The notes under the pieces were generated by a model. It did not search any database, was not told the DNA's origin, and saw only the letters and a program-made list of their open reading frames with translations. The translations under genes and the position numbers were made by a program. This document shows positions 18,187-26,555 of a stretch of 64,000 nt of DNA, piece by piece (position 1 is the stretch's first letter; every line of letters begins with the position of its first letter). Where the stretch lies: assembly GCF_049942825.1 (NCBI RefSeq), contig NZ_CP187970.1, positions 2,170,001 to 2,234,000 on the forward strand, in the 5' to 3' direction. The stretch comes from Paenibacillus_G sp049942825 (GTDB lineage Bacteria; Bacillota; Bacilli; Paenibacillales; NBRC-103111).

Positions 18187-18238
18187 AAAACCTCTTATTA
18201 GAGCAACCCTAGATTTATAGGCCTAATGGGAGGTTTTT
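18187..18238 (+). promoter_or_regulatory. Stable hairpin overlapping the integrase ribosome site
   Basis: A 15-bp stem (left arm 18187-18201, AAAACCTCTTATTAG; right arm 18223-18237, with two G-T wobbles) ends in a T-run like a terminator. Its right arm contains the GGGAGG that would serve TTG 18242. Formed in RNA, it would end transcription or hide the ribosome site of the integrase. Confidence 0.5.
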
Positions 18239-18241
18239 CTC

Positions 18242-19082
18242 TTGAACTTAAATGAATTGTGGAGACTGTACGAAGCCGATAAGCGTATTCAGGGATTCAG
18301 TCCAAGCACATTAAAAGCATACTCTCTACAGCTAAGGATGCTGGTTAGTGAGCTTGGAGATCTTGATATTTCAGAAATTACATTACAACAGCTAAAAGAA
18401 TACCTAGCAAAACAATCAAATCGGTTGAAGCCCAGCAGCTTAGGGCACCGGATCCGTTTATTCGGTCCCTGTTTCGGTTTGCTTATGAAGAGGCATACCT
18501 GGCTTCAAATCCTGCACTAAAACTAAGAGAACCTAAACTGGAGAAGCGAATCCCAAAGTTTTTAATCGAGGAAGATGTGATTCATTTGAAAATCTCGTGC
18601 CTATCCCTTAGAGAACGAGCTCTACTGTAGTTCCTCTATAGTACGGGCGCCGGGTTGGAGAAGTGGAGAAAGTGAACATCGAGGACCTGAACTGGGAGAA
18701 CTGCTCTGCCATCGTCCATGGCAAGGGTGCAAAACAGAGGGAGGTTTACTTCACAACGGAGTGCAAGGTATGGCTAAGGAAGTATCTGGCCAGCCGCGTG
18801 GATTCTTGTAAGGCTCTTTTCGTAACAGATACAAATCCTATACGACGAATGACCATACCGACAATCAGGTGGGTATTAAAACGGCTTGCGGACCGGGGGG
18901 AGCTCGAAGCAAATGTATATCCGCATCGCTTTCGTCATACCTACGCGTGCCAGCTGCTTGATAATGGTGCGCCTTGAGATTTTATTCAAGGTATGTTGGG
19001 GCATGAAAAAGCATCAACCACTCAAATTTACGCTCAACTGCGCGGCGAACGTCGTCGTGAACTTTACCGCCGGTTCTTTTAA
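18242..19082 (+). pseudogene. Tyrosine recombinase/integrase, degenerate
   Basis: Start TTG 18242 has GGGAGG 8 bases upstream. The N-terminal SAM-like domain is clear (IQGFSPSTLKAYSLQLRMLV). It breaks at about 18460 by a frameshift; homology resumes in another frame (RFAYEEAYLASNPALKLREP), is cut by TAG at about 18628-18630, and continues with the catalytic core: GARVGEVEKVNIEDL (first Arg), VYPHRFRHTYACQLLDNGA (HxxR), then a TGA and frameshift near 18977, and LGHEKASTTQIYAQL (Tyr nucleophile region). It ends at TAA 19080-19082. Three independent lesions make it inactive. It marks the AT-rich segment as formerly mobile. Confidence 0.8.
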
Positions 19083-19199
19083 ATGACGGTGAGGCTGTCT
19101 TAAATAATGTCTTCACTCAACTAAAGGGCAGTATTGTGGATAAATATGCTAAAATTGGAATATTGAATTCCGCCTTATAGAAGGGAGTTATATTATTTG

Positions 19200-19670
19200 A
19201 TGAAATTGATCTTTTTGGTGCTATTAGCGGGCATTTTGTTACTTGGTGGATGCGAGCAACATGAGGAAAATAATATGTACATCGGCATGGAACAAAATAC
19301 TATCCCTGATCTTACAGTTGGTACCGAAATGGAATATATCCATGAATTTCGGGGACATTCTGATCATTGGGCAGCTGTGTATATTGTTTATAAGCCCCAA
19401 GGGGAAGAGAATCACACATCGAAACTGATGATGAAATATATCAGCAAAAAGTTAAATCCGTCTGGGGAGCTACGTTATGAATATGACACGGATGGAGGGG
19501 AAGATGGTAACGGGACACTGTCTAGCGTAGATAAAGCAGGACATGTTTACAATCTTGGTTCCTCGGGTGGTAATGGTCAATCTGCAAATCCAAAATCGCC
19601 TCTGCAAATGCATGTTTGGTGGAACGGAGATGAGGAGACCATTCAACTTGACCTAGTTGGAAAAGAATGA
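19200..19670 (+). CDS. Hypothetical lipoprotein
   Basis: A 156-residue secreted lipoprotein: ATG 19200 (or the adjacent TTG 19197) follows AAGGGAG (19181-19187), and the signal peptide ends in lipobox LLGGC (Cys 18). The mature part is polar, beta-prone and has no recognised domain; one Gly/Asn-rich stretch is GSSGGNGQSANPKSP. Homologues I can think of are small Bacillales lipoproteins of unknown role. It lies between the broken integrase and the IS-split DinB gene. Confidence 0.65.
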   Translation: MKLIFLVLLAGILLLGGCEQHEENNMYIGMEQNTIPDLTVGTEMEYIHEFRGHSDHWAAVYIVYKPQGEENHTSKLMMKYISKKLNPSGELRYEYDTDGGEDGNGTLSSVDKAGHVYNLGSSGGNGQSANPKSPLQMHVWWNGDEETIQLDLVGKE

Positions 19671-19779
19671 GGGGAGGTATAGTGAAATAGTTGTGTATTA
19701 TGCAGTAATCCCATCGCCTAACAAAATAATGAAAAAGACAATTGAAGTAACTGGAGACGATAGCTCCATAACAACCATG

Positions 19780-19812
19780 ATGAAGCTGCCGGCACATGAT
19801 CGGCAGCTTCAT
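19780..19812 (+). terminator. Strong hairpin after lipoprotein gene
   Basis: Perfect 11-bp arms ATGAAGCTGCC (19780-19790) and GGCAGCTTCAT (19802-19812) with no downstream T-run. It is a likely transcript 3' end or stabiliser. Confidence 0.5.
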
Positions 19813-19962
19813 TACGTTAACGTGCATGATAATTCAACCAATATCTAGAATTTTTTAGTATCATATCAAGATCAAGTCAAGATCAAGGGGGATATTCTAT
19901 GTCTTATGAATTTAACCGGGATTGGTTAATAAAAAAATTTGGGGAAATTCATAAAAGAATTA

Positions 19963-20788
19963 GGGCGTGTATGCAAACCATGACCCAATAAAATGGGTAA
20001 ATATAGATATGATGAGACGATACGAAATCCGTGACGACCAATGGGATAAAATCAAGGACCTGCTGCCAGCCGAAAGAAAACCACAAGGAGGGAGACCCGC
20101 GAACAACCATCGCCAGATGCTGAACGCTATGCTGTGGGTGGCGCGGACAGGTGCGCCCTGGCGGGATTTGCCTGAATACTACGGCTCCTGGTCTACCGTC
20201 TATAGCCGGTTCCGCCGCTGGAAAATCGCCTGCATTTGGGATCGGATCTTAGAGCACGTTACGATTGAACCTGATTTTGAAAGTGTCATGATTGACGCGA
20301 CAATTGTACGGGTCCATCAGCATGGGGTCGGTGCAAAAGGGGGACCCTCAAGCAAGCTATTGGGCGGTCCCGAGGCGGATTGACCACCAAAATCCACGCG
20401 GTCGTCGACGCCCTGGGGAACCCGCTGCGGTTTGTGCTGACCGGAGGCCAATGTCATGACTCAGTAACCGGCTACGAGATGCTAAAGCAGATGGACTTAA
20501 CGAAAAAGCAGGTCCTGGCCGACCGTGCTTATGACAACAACCGGATTCTCCACCTTTTAAAGGAACAATCCGCCACTTCGGTGATTCCAAGTAAGAAAAA
20601 CCGCCGGAAACCGCGGAAATGGGATAAAGAAATTTACAAGGAGAGGCATCTGATCGAATGCTTTTTCAATAAAGTGAAGAATTATCGCCGATTAGCCACA
20701 CGCTATGATAAATTGGCCTGTACGTTTAGGGCATTTTTGACCCTAGCTTCGATTATGGTGTGGCTCGCATAGGTTTGCATACAGGCCC
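19963..20788 (+). mobile_element. IS5-family insertion sequence, 826 bp, complete ends
   Basis: The ends are near-perfect 17-bp inverted repeats: GGGCGTGTATGCAAACC on the left and, read inward from the right, GGGCCTGTATGCAAACC. A TA dinucleotide is duplicated on both sides (19961-19962 and 20789-20790). It carries one two-frame DDE transposase on the plus strand. The gene it interrupts can be rebuilt in frame. A second copy, left end only, lies at 21215. Confidence 0.9.
20009..20772 (+). CDS. IS5-family DDE transposase in two overlapping frames
   Basis: The first frame (20009-20383) has the N-terminal DUF4096-like region (YEIRDDQWDKIKDLLPAE, GAPWRDLPEYYGSWSTVYSR) and the first catalytic Asp (VMIDATIVRVHQHG). 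The second frame, -1 relative to the first and open from at least 20344, begins QAIGRSRGGLTTKIHAVVDA and carries the second Asp (VLADRAYDNNRI) and the Glu (KERHLIECFFNKVKNYRR). A slippery-like A AAA GGG GG run at 20335-20343 lies upstream of the frame change. Either programmed -1 frameshifting, as in other IS5 subgroups, or a one-base deletion near 20350 explains the split. Confidence 0.8.
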
Positions 20789-21214
20789 TAGTAAAGCTAT
20801 TAGTCAGCTTGATGATGAACAACTCAATTGGAAGCCGAACGAAGCGAGTCATAGTATATCGTCATTAATTAAACATATAGAAGGTAATATTCAGGAGAGG
20901 ATTTTAAGGGGAATCCTGCAGCAAGAAATCGAAAGAAATCGGGAAGTTGAGTTAGAACAAACGTTCATAACGAAACCCCAATTAGAAACGACTATTGAAA
21001 ATCAATTTAAGTTTATTATTGAAATGATCGGTGAAATTAGTGATGAAAAATTGGAAGAAAAGCAATTAGTAAGGACTCGGGAGAGGACTAATCTGGACAT
21101 GCTTCACCAATGTGCTGCACATTACTCTGAACATATGGGTCAAATTTTCTATATTGCAAAACTGTGTTTGAATAAGAACTATACATCCACATCTATCTAA
21201 GGAATGTTGAACTA

Positions 21215-21535
21215 GGGCGTGTATGCAAACCATGACCCAATAAAATGGGTAAATATAGACATGATGTGACGATACGAAATCCGTGACGACCAATGGGATA
21301 AAATCAAGGACCTGCTGCTGGCCGAAAGAAAACCGCAAGGAGGGAGACCCCCGAACAACCATCGCCAGATGCTGAACGCCATGCTGTGGGTAGCGCGAAC
21401 AGGTGCGGCCTGGCGGGATTTACCAGAATATTACGGCTCCTGGTTCACCGTCTACAGCCGGTTCCGTCGTTGAAAAATCGCCGGCATTTGGGACCGGATC
21501 TTAGAGCATGTTTCGATTGAACCCGATTTCGAAAG
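21215..21535 (+). mobile_element. Truncated second copy of the same IS (left end only)
   Basis: It begins with the same left repeat GGGCGTGTATGCAAACC just after a TA and follows the first copy closely for about 320 bases, then stops abruptly at GAAAGCG near 21535. It carries point lesions: the start region ATGATGAGA has become ATGATGTGA, and a TGG codon has become TGA (about 21471). The right end is absent. It is a fossil, older than the intact-ended copy 430 bases away. Confidence 0.85.
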
Positions 21536-21537
21536 CG

Positions 21538-21579
21538 GGCAGCCTTTTTGCATTTTAAGGTAGCTTAGAAGGCTGCCTT
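21538..21579. repeat. Inverted repeat next to IS fragment
   Basis: GGCAGCCTT (21538-21546) pairs with AAGGCTGCC (about 21571-21579). It lies between the truncated IS and the AraC gene end and may terminate minus-strand transcription. Confidence 0.4.
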
Positions 21580-21640
21580 AGCGTTGTAAATCCGCGTTTT
21601 GCTGGGGGAACCCCCATAAGACTGAAGAGGGAGGAGGTGC

Positions 21641-22528
21641 TCATTCCCCCTCCTTCTCCTTGCTCTGCGGCTGATAAAATTGGCGTGCGTAAGCGGACGG
21701 CGGTTCGCCGAATATCTTCTTGAACACCCGGCTGAAGTAAAAAGGGTTCTGGTAGCCGAGCCGCTCGCTGATTTCGGCGATGTTCAGCGTACTGTGCCGG
21801 ATCAGCTTCACAGCCATGTTCAGCTTGAGCCGGGTATGCGCTGCGATGATGCTTTGACCCGTTGCTTTCTTGAAGGATGAGGACACATAGCTGTAATTCA
21901 TGTTCAAGTGGGCGGCCAGCTTGACTCCATCGTAAGGTTCTTCGACACGGGAGGACAAGTAGGCCATCACACGGTCAGCCAAGCGCGATCCGGAGCCCAC
22001 GGCTCCGTTCGCCGCATGCGAGGCGGACGTATGCAGATCCAATAAGAAGGAATAGACGCTTAAGCTGGTCCTTGTCATCCGGTGGCTGCCGGGTTCTTGC
22101 AGGCCCGCGAGCAGGGAGGCCAGCCGCTCTTCCGTTCCCGGGTCTGCCGTGCCGTATTTCGGGAGGGGAATCTGGTACCGGTAATGATCGGGAGTGTAAT
22201 AATCGATGCCCGGGAGCGGCGGATGCTCTTTATAATCCGTCCGTTCTTCCGGTCCTGTGTTGAAATGGATCCAGTACCACTCGGTGCCAGGAGGGGTGAG
22301 AGGCAGCCCCCAGTGATGCAGTCCTTTGTGAAGGAATAAGAACTCCCCCTCCCGGACGACAAAAGCGGCGTCCTCCTCCACGACCTGCATGCTGCCCCGG
22401 GATACATACAGGAACACATGGTAATCCAGGATCCGGTCGGGGTGGGAATACAGGCGGTCCGTCCGGTTCCATCCAATATCCCGGATTAGGGGAAAGCGGT
22501 CTGCGGTCAGTTCAATCGCGTAGTTCAA
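21641..22528 (-). CDS. AraC-family transcriptional regulator (cupin sensor)
   Basis: A 295-residue one-component regulator. TTG 22528 (complement) is chosen because AAAGGAG lies about 10 bases upstream and the AraC cupin fold starts there (NYAIELTADRFPLIRDIGW). An N-terminal sugar-sensing cupin (about 1-150, with DYHVFLYVSRGSM and HKGLHHWGLPLTP) is followed by two C-terminal helix-turn-helix motifs (about 195-290, with VKLAAHLNMNYSYVSSSFKK and ISERLGYQNPFYFSRVFKK). It is divergent from the GH127/GH88 pair with a 152-base shared control region, so it probably activates those genes in response to their product. Confidence 0.85.
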   Translation of the reverse strand: MNYAIELTADRFPLIRDIGWNRTDRLYSHPDRILDYHVFLYVSRGSMQVVEEDAAFVVREGEFLFLHKGLHHWGLPLTPPGTEWYWIHFNTGPEERTDYKEHPPLPGIDYYTPDHYRYQIPLPKYGTADPGTEERLASLLAGLQEPGSHRMTRTSLSVYSFLLDLHTSASHAANGAVGSGSRLADRVMAYLSSRVEEPYDGVKLAAHLNMNYSYVSSSFKKATGQSIIAAHTRLKLNMAVKLIRHSTLNIAEISERLGYQNPFYFSRVFKKIFGEPPSAYARQFYQPQSKEKEGE

Positions 22529-22680
22529 CAGGGGATGCTCCTTTCCCGATGATGATATTGATCCCAGTATAAATAACAAAAAAAGTATAGGCAATCGCAA
22601 AGTTAGTGCATGTACCCCTTTGGATTGAAGAACTAGAATGGAGGTGTGAAAGTAAAAAAAGTAAGGGGGATGGTAAGGCA

Positions 22681-24624
22681 ATGGGGAAACCAGTGATGAG
22701 AGAGCTCCCGGCGGGCCGGGTCAAGCCTGCGTCCGGGCCGCTTCAAGCAAGAATGGAGCTCAACAAGCGGTACATCTTGAGTCTGACGAACGAGAACCTG
22801 CTGCGGAATTTCTATCTGGAAGCGGGATTGTGGAGCTACAGCGGCAACGGTGGCACGACAAGCGCCACGACGACGAGTATGGACGGCCCCGAGCATTGGC
22901 ACTGGGGCTGGGAGGCGCCGACGTGCGAGCTGCGCGGGCACATCACGGGGCACTGGCTGTCGGCCGCCGCCACGATCTATGGGCAGACGAAGGACGGGCT
23001 CGTCCAAGCGAAAGCGGATTACATTGTGGCTGAATTGGCGCGATGTCAGGAAGCGAACGGGGGAGAATGGCTGGCTGCTTTTCCGCAGACTTATATGGAG
23101 CGCATCGCCAAGGGGAAGTACGTATGGGCTCCGCATTATACGATTCACAAGCTGCTCATGGGACTCTATGACATGTACCGGCTGGCGGGCAGCACGAGAG
23201 CGCTTGAGCTGATGACCGGCGTGGCGGCCTGGTTCCACCGGTGGACGGACGGGTTCACCCGGGAAGAGATGGACGACCTGCTCGACCTCGAGACCGGCGG
23301 CATGCTGGAGACCTGGGCGGATCTGTACGGGGTGACAGGCAGCGAGCAGCATCTGGAGCTCCTCCGCCGATATGACCGGAGACGGTTCTTCGATGCGCTG
23401 CTCGAAGGACGGGACATCCTGACGAATAAGCACGCGAACACGCAGATCCCCGAGATTCTCGGTGCGGCCCGGGCATGGGAAGTCACCAGCGAAGAGCGGT
23501 ACCGCCGGATCGTGGAGGCCTTCTGGCGCTGCGCTGTAACCGAGCGCGGTTATGTCGCGACAGGAGCCGGGGATAACGGCGAGCTGTGGATGCCTGCGGG
23601 AGACATGGCCGCCAGGCTGGGCGTTGGGCAGGAGCACTGCTGCAACTACAACATGATGCGTCTGGCGCAGGTGCTGCTCCGCTGGACAGGAGATCCCGCC
23701 TATGCCGATTATTGGGAGCGGCGGTTCGTCAACGGTGTGCTCTCCCACCAGCATGGGGAGACCGGCATGATCTCGTACTTCATCGGTCTCGGTGCCGGCA
23801 GCAGGAAGACCTGGGGAACGCCGACACGGCACTTCTGGTGCTGTCACGGTACTCTGATGCAGGCGAATGCCTCTTATGAAGGGCAGATTTTCATGGAAGA
23901 GGAAGACGGCCTTACGGTTTGTCAATGGCTGCCCTCAGAGGTGGAATACGAGATGGGCGGCGCTGCCGTCCGGCTGCGGATCGAACAGGACGGCCAGCAC
24001 GGAATCGAGCCGCTGGGCAGCTGGTCTGTCACAGGCATGACGGCCATCACCCGGGTTGATCTCCCGCCGATCCCGGTCCACCGTCCGGACCGGTTCGTGT
24101 ACAGGCTGACCATTGAGACCGACCGGGCCGTTCCTTTCAAGCTGCGCCTGCGCCTTCCTTGGTGGCTGAGCGGGAAGCCAGTGATTAACGTTAGCGGTGA
24201 AGCTGCTCCCCTTCAGGGAGAGCTGCGGCCCTCCATGTTCGTGGAGCTTGTGAGGGAATGGAAGAGCGGTGATACGGTTACGGTCGAGCTGCCCAAGGAG
24301 CTGAAGGCCGAGGCTCTTCCGGGGAAGCCGGGCACCGTCGCTTTCCTGGACGGTCCGATCGTGCTTGCGGGCCTGACGGCGGAAGAGCGCATACTGATCG
24401 GCGATCCGGACCGGCCGGAGACGATGCTGGCTCCGGACCGGGAACGCAATCACGGGTGGTGGAGTCCGGGGTACTACCGGACAGTGGGGATCGACCATGG
24501 ATTCCGGTTCGTTCCCCTGTATGAGATCAAGGATGAGACCTACTCGGTCTATTTTCCGGTACGGGCTCATGGGGCGGATGAACGGGTAATGGGGAGGTGT
24601 CGAAGTGAAGAGCGGGATTACTAA
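22681..24624 (+). CDS. GH127 beta-L-arabinofuranosidase
   Basis: A 647-residue cytoplasmic glycoside hydrolase of the DUF1680/GH127 family, which releases beta-L-arabinofuranose from plant glycans. The family metal/nucleophile ligands are all present: Glu 318 and Cys 320 in GQEHCCNYNMM, and the Cys 387-Cys 388 pair in FWCCHGT. In the Bifidobacterium enzyme one of that pair is the nucleophile held on zinc. The toroid domain (about 20-400) is followed by beta-sandwich domains. ATG 22681 has AAGGGGGA upstream; the frame is open to 22606, but that stretch looks like leader. It overlaps the next gene by 20 bases, so the two are co-translated. GH146 is the nearest alternative. Confidence 0.85.
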   Translation: MGKPVMRELPAGRVKPASGPLQARMELNKRYILSLTNENLLRNFYLEAGLWSYSGNGGTTSATTTSMDGPEHWHWGWEAPTCELRGHITGHWLSAAATIYGQTKDGLVQAKADYIVAELARCQEANGGEWLAAFPQTYMERIAKGKYVWAPHYTIHKLLMGLYDMYRLAGSTRALELMTGVAAWFHRWTDGFTREEMDDLLDLETGGMLETWADLYGVTGSEQHLELLRRYDRRRFFDALLEGRDILTNKHANTQIPEILGAARAWEVTSEERYRRIVEAFWRCAVTERGYVATGAGDNGELWMPAGDMAARLGVGQEHCCNYNMMRLAQVLLRWTGDPAYADYWERRFVNGVLSHQHGETGMISYFIGLGAGSRKTWGTPTRHFWCCHGTLMQANASYEGQIFMEEEDGLTVCQWLPSEVEYEMGGAAVRLRIEQDGQHGIEPLGSWSVTGMTAITRVDLPPIPVHRPDRFVYRLTIETDRAVPFKLRLRLPWWLSGKPVINVSGEAAPLQGELRPSMFVELVREWKSGDTVTVELPKELKAEALPGKPGTVAFLDGPIVLAGLTAEERILIGDPDRPETMLAPDRERNHGWWSPGYYRTVGIDHGFRFVPLYEIKDETYSVYFPVRAHGADERVMGRCRSEERDY

Positions 24625-25741
24625 TAGGCCAGGCCTATGGAAACGCATCGAACAGAAAATAAACGCCCTTATGGAAGCCGTGGGTGACGGAATCCCCGAC
24701 CATGCCGACTCCACCGGGGTTTACCGGTTCCGCCGCAGCGATTGGTGGACGTCCGGCTTTTATCCCGGCATGCTGTGGATCTTCTATGATATGACGAAGG
24801 ATGAATGCTATAAGACCACCGCCTGGCAACGGGACGTGGAGATGGAGCCCTGGCTGCTTCATCCCGAGGGGGGGATGAATCATGACGTAGGCTTCCAGTT
24901 CCTGCCCACGGCAGTGATCAAGCATACGTTGACCGGGGATGAAGAAGCACGGCGCCGGGGACTTGCGGCGGCGAACTACCTCGCGGCCCGCTTCAATCCC
25001 GCAGGCGGGTTCCTGCGGGCATGGAACCAGGGGCCGGACGGTCAGCCTGTGGCGGGGTGGGCCATCATCGACTGCCTCATGAATCTCCCGCTGCTGTTCT
25101 GGGCGGGCAGACAAACCGGTGATCCGAGATATGCGCAGATCGCGGTGCGCCATGCGGATACGTTCCTGCAGTACGGCATGCGGGAAGACGGCTCGGTCAG
25201 CCATATCCTGTCCTTCGATCCGTCCACAGGAGCTTTCCTCGAATCCCTGGGAGGACAGGGCTTTGCAGCGGACTCCGCCTGGAGCCGAGGGGCGGCCTGG
25301 GCTTTGTACGGCTTCCTGCTCGCTTACAAGAATACAGGGGACCCGCGTTACCTGGAGGCCTCCCGGCGTGCGGCAGATTTTTTTCTGTCCCATCTGCCTG
25401 AGGATGGCGTGCCCTATTGGGACTTCAGGCTGCCGAGCCTGCAGGGCGAGCCGCGCGATTCTTCCGCCGCCGCAATTGCCGCTTCGGGCCTGCTCGATCT
25501 GGCCGAGGCTGCGCCGGCAGCGCAGCAGAAGACCTATCAGGATGCAGCCGAGTGGATGCTTCAGTCGCTGACGGAGAACTATGCCGTTTGGGACCGGCCC
25601 GGCTTCGGTCCCATTCTGACCGGAGCGACAGGAAACCGGCCTCTCGGCCACCATGTGGACTGCTCGCTGATTTTCGGCGACTATTATTATGTAGAAGCCA
25701 TGGCTAAAGCGGAGGGCTGGAAGAACCGGATCTTTGGTTGA
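24605..25741 (+). CDS. GH88-type unsaturated glucuronyl/uronyl hydrolase
   Basis: A 378-residue cytoplasmic alpha/alpha-barrel enzyme starting at GTG 24605 (GGGGAGG upstream, inside the GH127 gene). Asp 94 (GGMNHDVGFQFL) and Asp 156 (GWAIIDCLMNLPLL) correspond to the two acidic catalytic residues of unsaturated glucuronyl hydrolase (UGL), which hydrates the enol ether of the 4,5-unsaturated uronic acid left by a lyase and so frees the rest of the oligosaccharide. Pairing with GH127 suggests a glycan bearing both a uronate backbone and L-arabinofuranose branches. It is paralogous to the gene at 28680. Confidence 0.82.
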   Translation: MKSGITNRPGLWKRIEQKINALMEAVGDGIPDHADSTGVYRFRRSDWWTSGFYPGMLWIFYDMTKDECYKTTAWQRDVEMEPWLLHPEGGMNHDVGFQFLPTAVIKHTLTGDEEARRRGLAAANYLAARFNPAGGFLRAWNQGPDGQPVAGWAIIDCLMNLPLLFWAGRQTGDPRYAQIAVRHADTFLQYGMREDGSVSHILSFDPSTGAFLESLGGQGFAADSAWSRGAAWALYGFLLAYKNTGDPRYLEASRRAADFFLSHLPEDGVPYWDFRLPSLQGEPRDSSAAAIAASGLLDLAEAAPAAQQKTYQDAAEWMLQSLTENYAVWDRPGFGPILTGATGNRPLGHHVDCSLIFGDYYYVEAMAKAEGWKNRIFG

Positions 25742-25746
25742 TTATG

Positions 25747-25794
25747 GAGACTTGAAATCTCATGTTGTTATGAGATTTTCAGTCTCTTTTTTTC
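25747..25794 (+). terminator. Terminator closing the GH127-GH88 operon
   Basis: A long stem GAGACTTGAAATCTCAT paired with ATGAGATTTTCAGTCTC (25747 to about 25787) is followed by seven T. Confidence 0.85.
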
Positions 25795-25833
25795 GTAGAG
25801 TTCTCGATAACGTTATTGTCAGGAAGCAAGATG

Positions 25834-25862
25834 TTAAGCATAAAGGCATTTTAGTGTATACT
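25834..25862 (+). promoter_or_regulatory. Candidate sigma-A promoter for DUF3024 gene
   Basis: TTAAGC (25834-25839), a 17-base spacer and TATACT (25857-25862) lie about 115 bases before the next gene in an AT-rich stretch. Confidence 0.4.
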
Positions 25863-25976
25863 GTAAAAAACGAAGCTTGCCCGTAATTAAAAATTATGGA
25901 TTTGTCGATGGCAACAAGCGTACTGGTGCTGCATCGGGGCTTGAGACTAATCGATGGTCCGTGACAAAAGAAAGAA

Positions 25977-26321
25977 GTGAGAAGTTTGCCGCTTGACGCA
26001 TTTACTAAGAAGAGAATTGAAAAAATCATGGTCGAATACACGGAATCGAAGGTTCCTAAAGAGATAAGAAACCAAATGAGAATGACATTTAAGATCAGAG
26101 GGAATAACGTCACTCTTGTTGAAGAAAGACCCGCTTTTCGAAGCGATCAATGGGTGGAATTTGATATTGCCCAATTTCGATTAGAGGATACGAAATGGAA
26201 GGTTTATTGGAGGGATAGCAAGGACAAATGGCATTTTGTAGATGACATTATGCCTAGCGAGGATTTCGAGAAACAATTAGAAATTGTGGATACTGACAAT
26301 AGGGGCCTCTTTTGGGGCTAA
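25977..26321 (+). CDS. DUF3024 domain protein
   Basis: A 114-residue soluble protein: LDAFTKKRIEKIMVEYTESK, the RNQMRMTFKIRGNNVTLVEE strand pair, and KVYWRDSKDKWHFVDDI match the DUF3024 family found as single small genes in bacilli, function unknown. The start is uncertain between GTG 25977 and TTG 25986; neither has a strong ribosome site. It is AT-rich compared with the flanking sugar genes and has its own promoter and terminator, so it is an unrelated insertion between two parts of the utilisation locus. Confidence 0.7.
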   Translation: MRSLPLDAFTKKRIEKIMVEYTESKVPKEIRNQMRMTFKIRGNNVTLVEERPAFRSDQWVEFDIAQFRLEDTKWKVYWRDSKDKWHFVDDIMPSEDFEKQLEIVDTDNRGLFWG

Positions 26322-26341
26322 TCGGATGAGGTAATCGTGAG

Positions 26342-26381
26342 AAGGCCGCCGGATCTCCTTGGGAGTGCAGGCGGCCTTTTT
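26342..26381 (+). terminator. Terminator after DUF3024 gene
   Basis: AAGGCCGCC (26342-26350) pairs with GGCGGCCTT (26370-26378), followed by T residues to 26381. Confidence 0.85.
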
Positions 26382-26485
26382 GACTTGATCATAATTTCAT
26401 GGAAAAAGGAGATCCGTCGGCGTGATCGTTAAAAAAGTGCACTTTCCTCTTAAATAACCTCACTCCAATTCGGCTGGGGGAGGAC

Positions 26486-26491
26486 TATAAT
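26486..26491 (+). promoter_or_regulatory. -10 box TATAAT ahead of GH31 gene
   Basis: A consensus TATAAT with no good -35, as expected of an activator-dependent promoter. Transcription would begin near 26498, only a few bases before ATG 26502, which bears on the GH31 start choice. Confidence 0.5.
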
Positions 26492-26555
26492 AGGGGCAAA
26501 CATGGGGATGCACTGCTGTCATCTATGGATCATCCCAGGAAATGAGGACGTTGCT

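Larger units (their letters stand above)
19899..21200 (+). pseudogene. DinB/DUF1572-family gene split by an IS element
   Basis: ATG 19899 follows AAGGGGGAT and encodes MSYEFNRDWLIKKFGEIHKR up to the insertion point at 19962. After the element the frame resumes at 20791 (SKAISQLDDEQLNWKPN) and runs to TAA 21198-21200. Removing the IS and one copy of the duplicated TA gives 474 bases, an exact 157-codon frame. The product is a DinB-superfamily four-helix protein, with HIEGN and the HYSEHMGQI helix carrying metal-ligand histidines. As it stands the gene is disrupted. The clean reconstruction suggests a recent insertion. Confidence 0.85.

Noticed and set aside
19657..19848. 63-codon frame after the lipoprotein gene
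   Set aside because: Overlaps the lipoprotein end and runs through the perfect 11-bp hairpin; no recognisable similarity.
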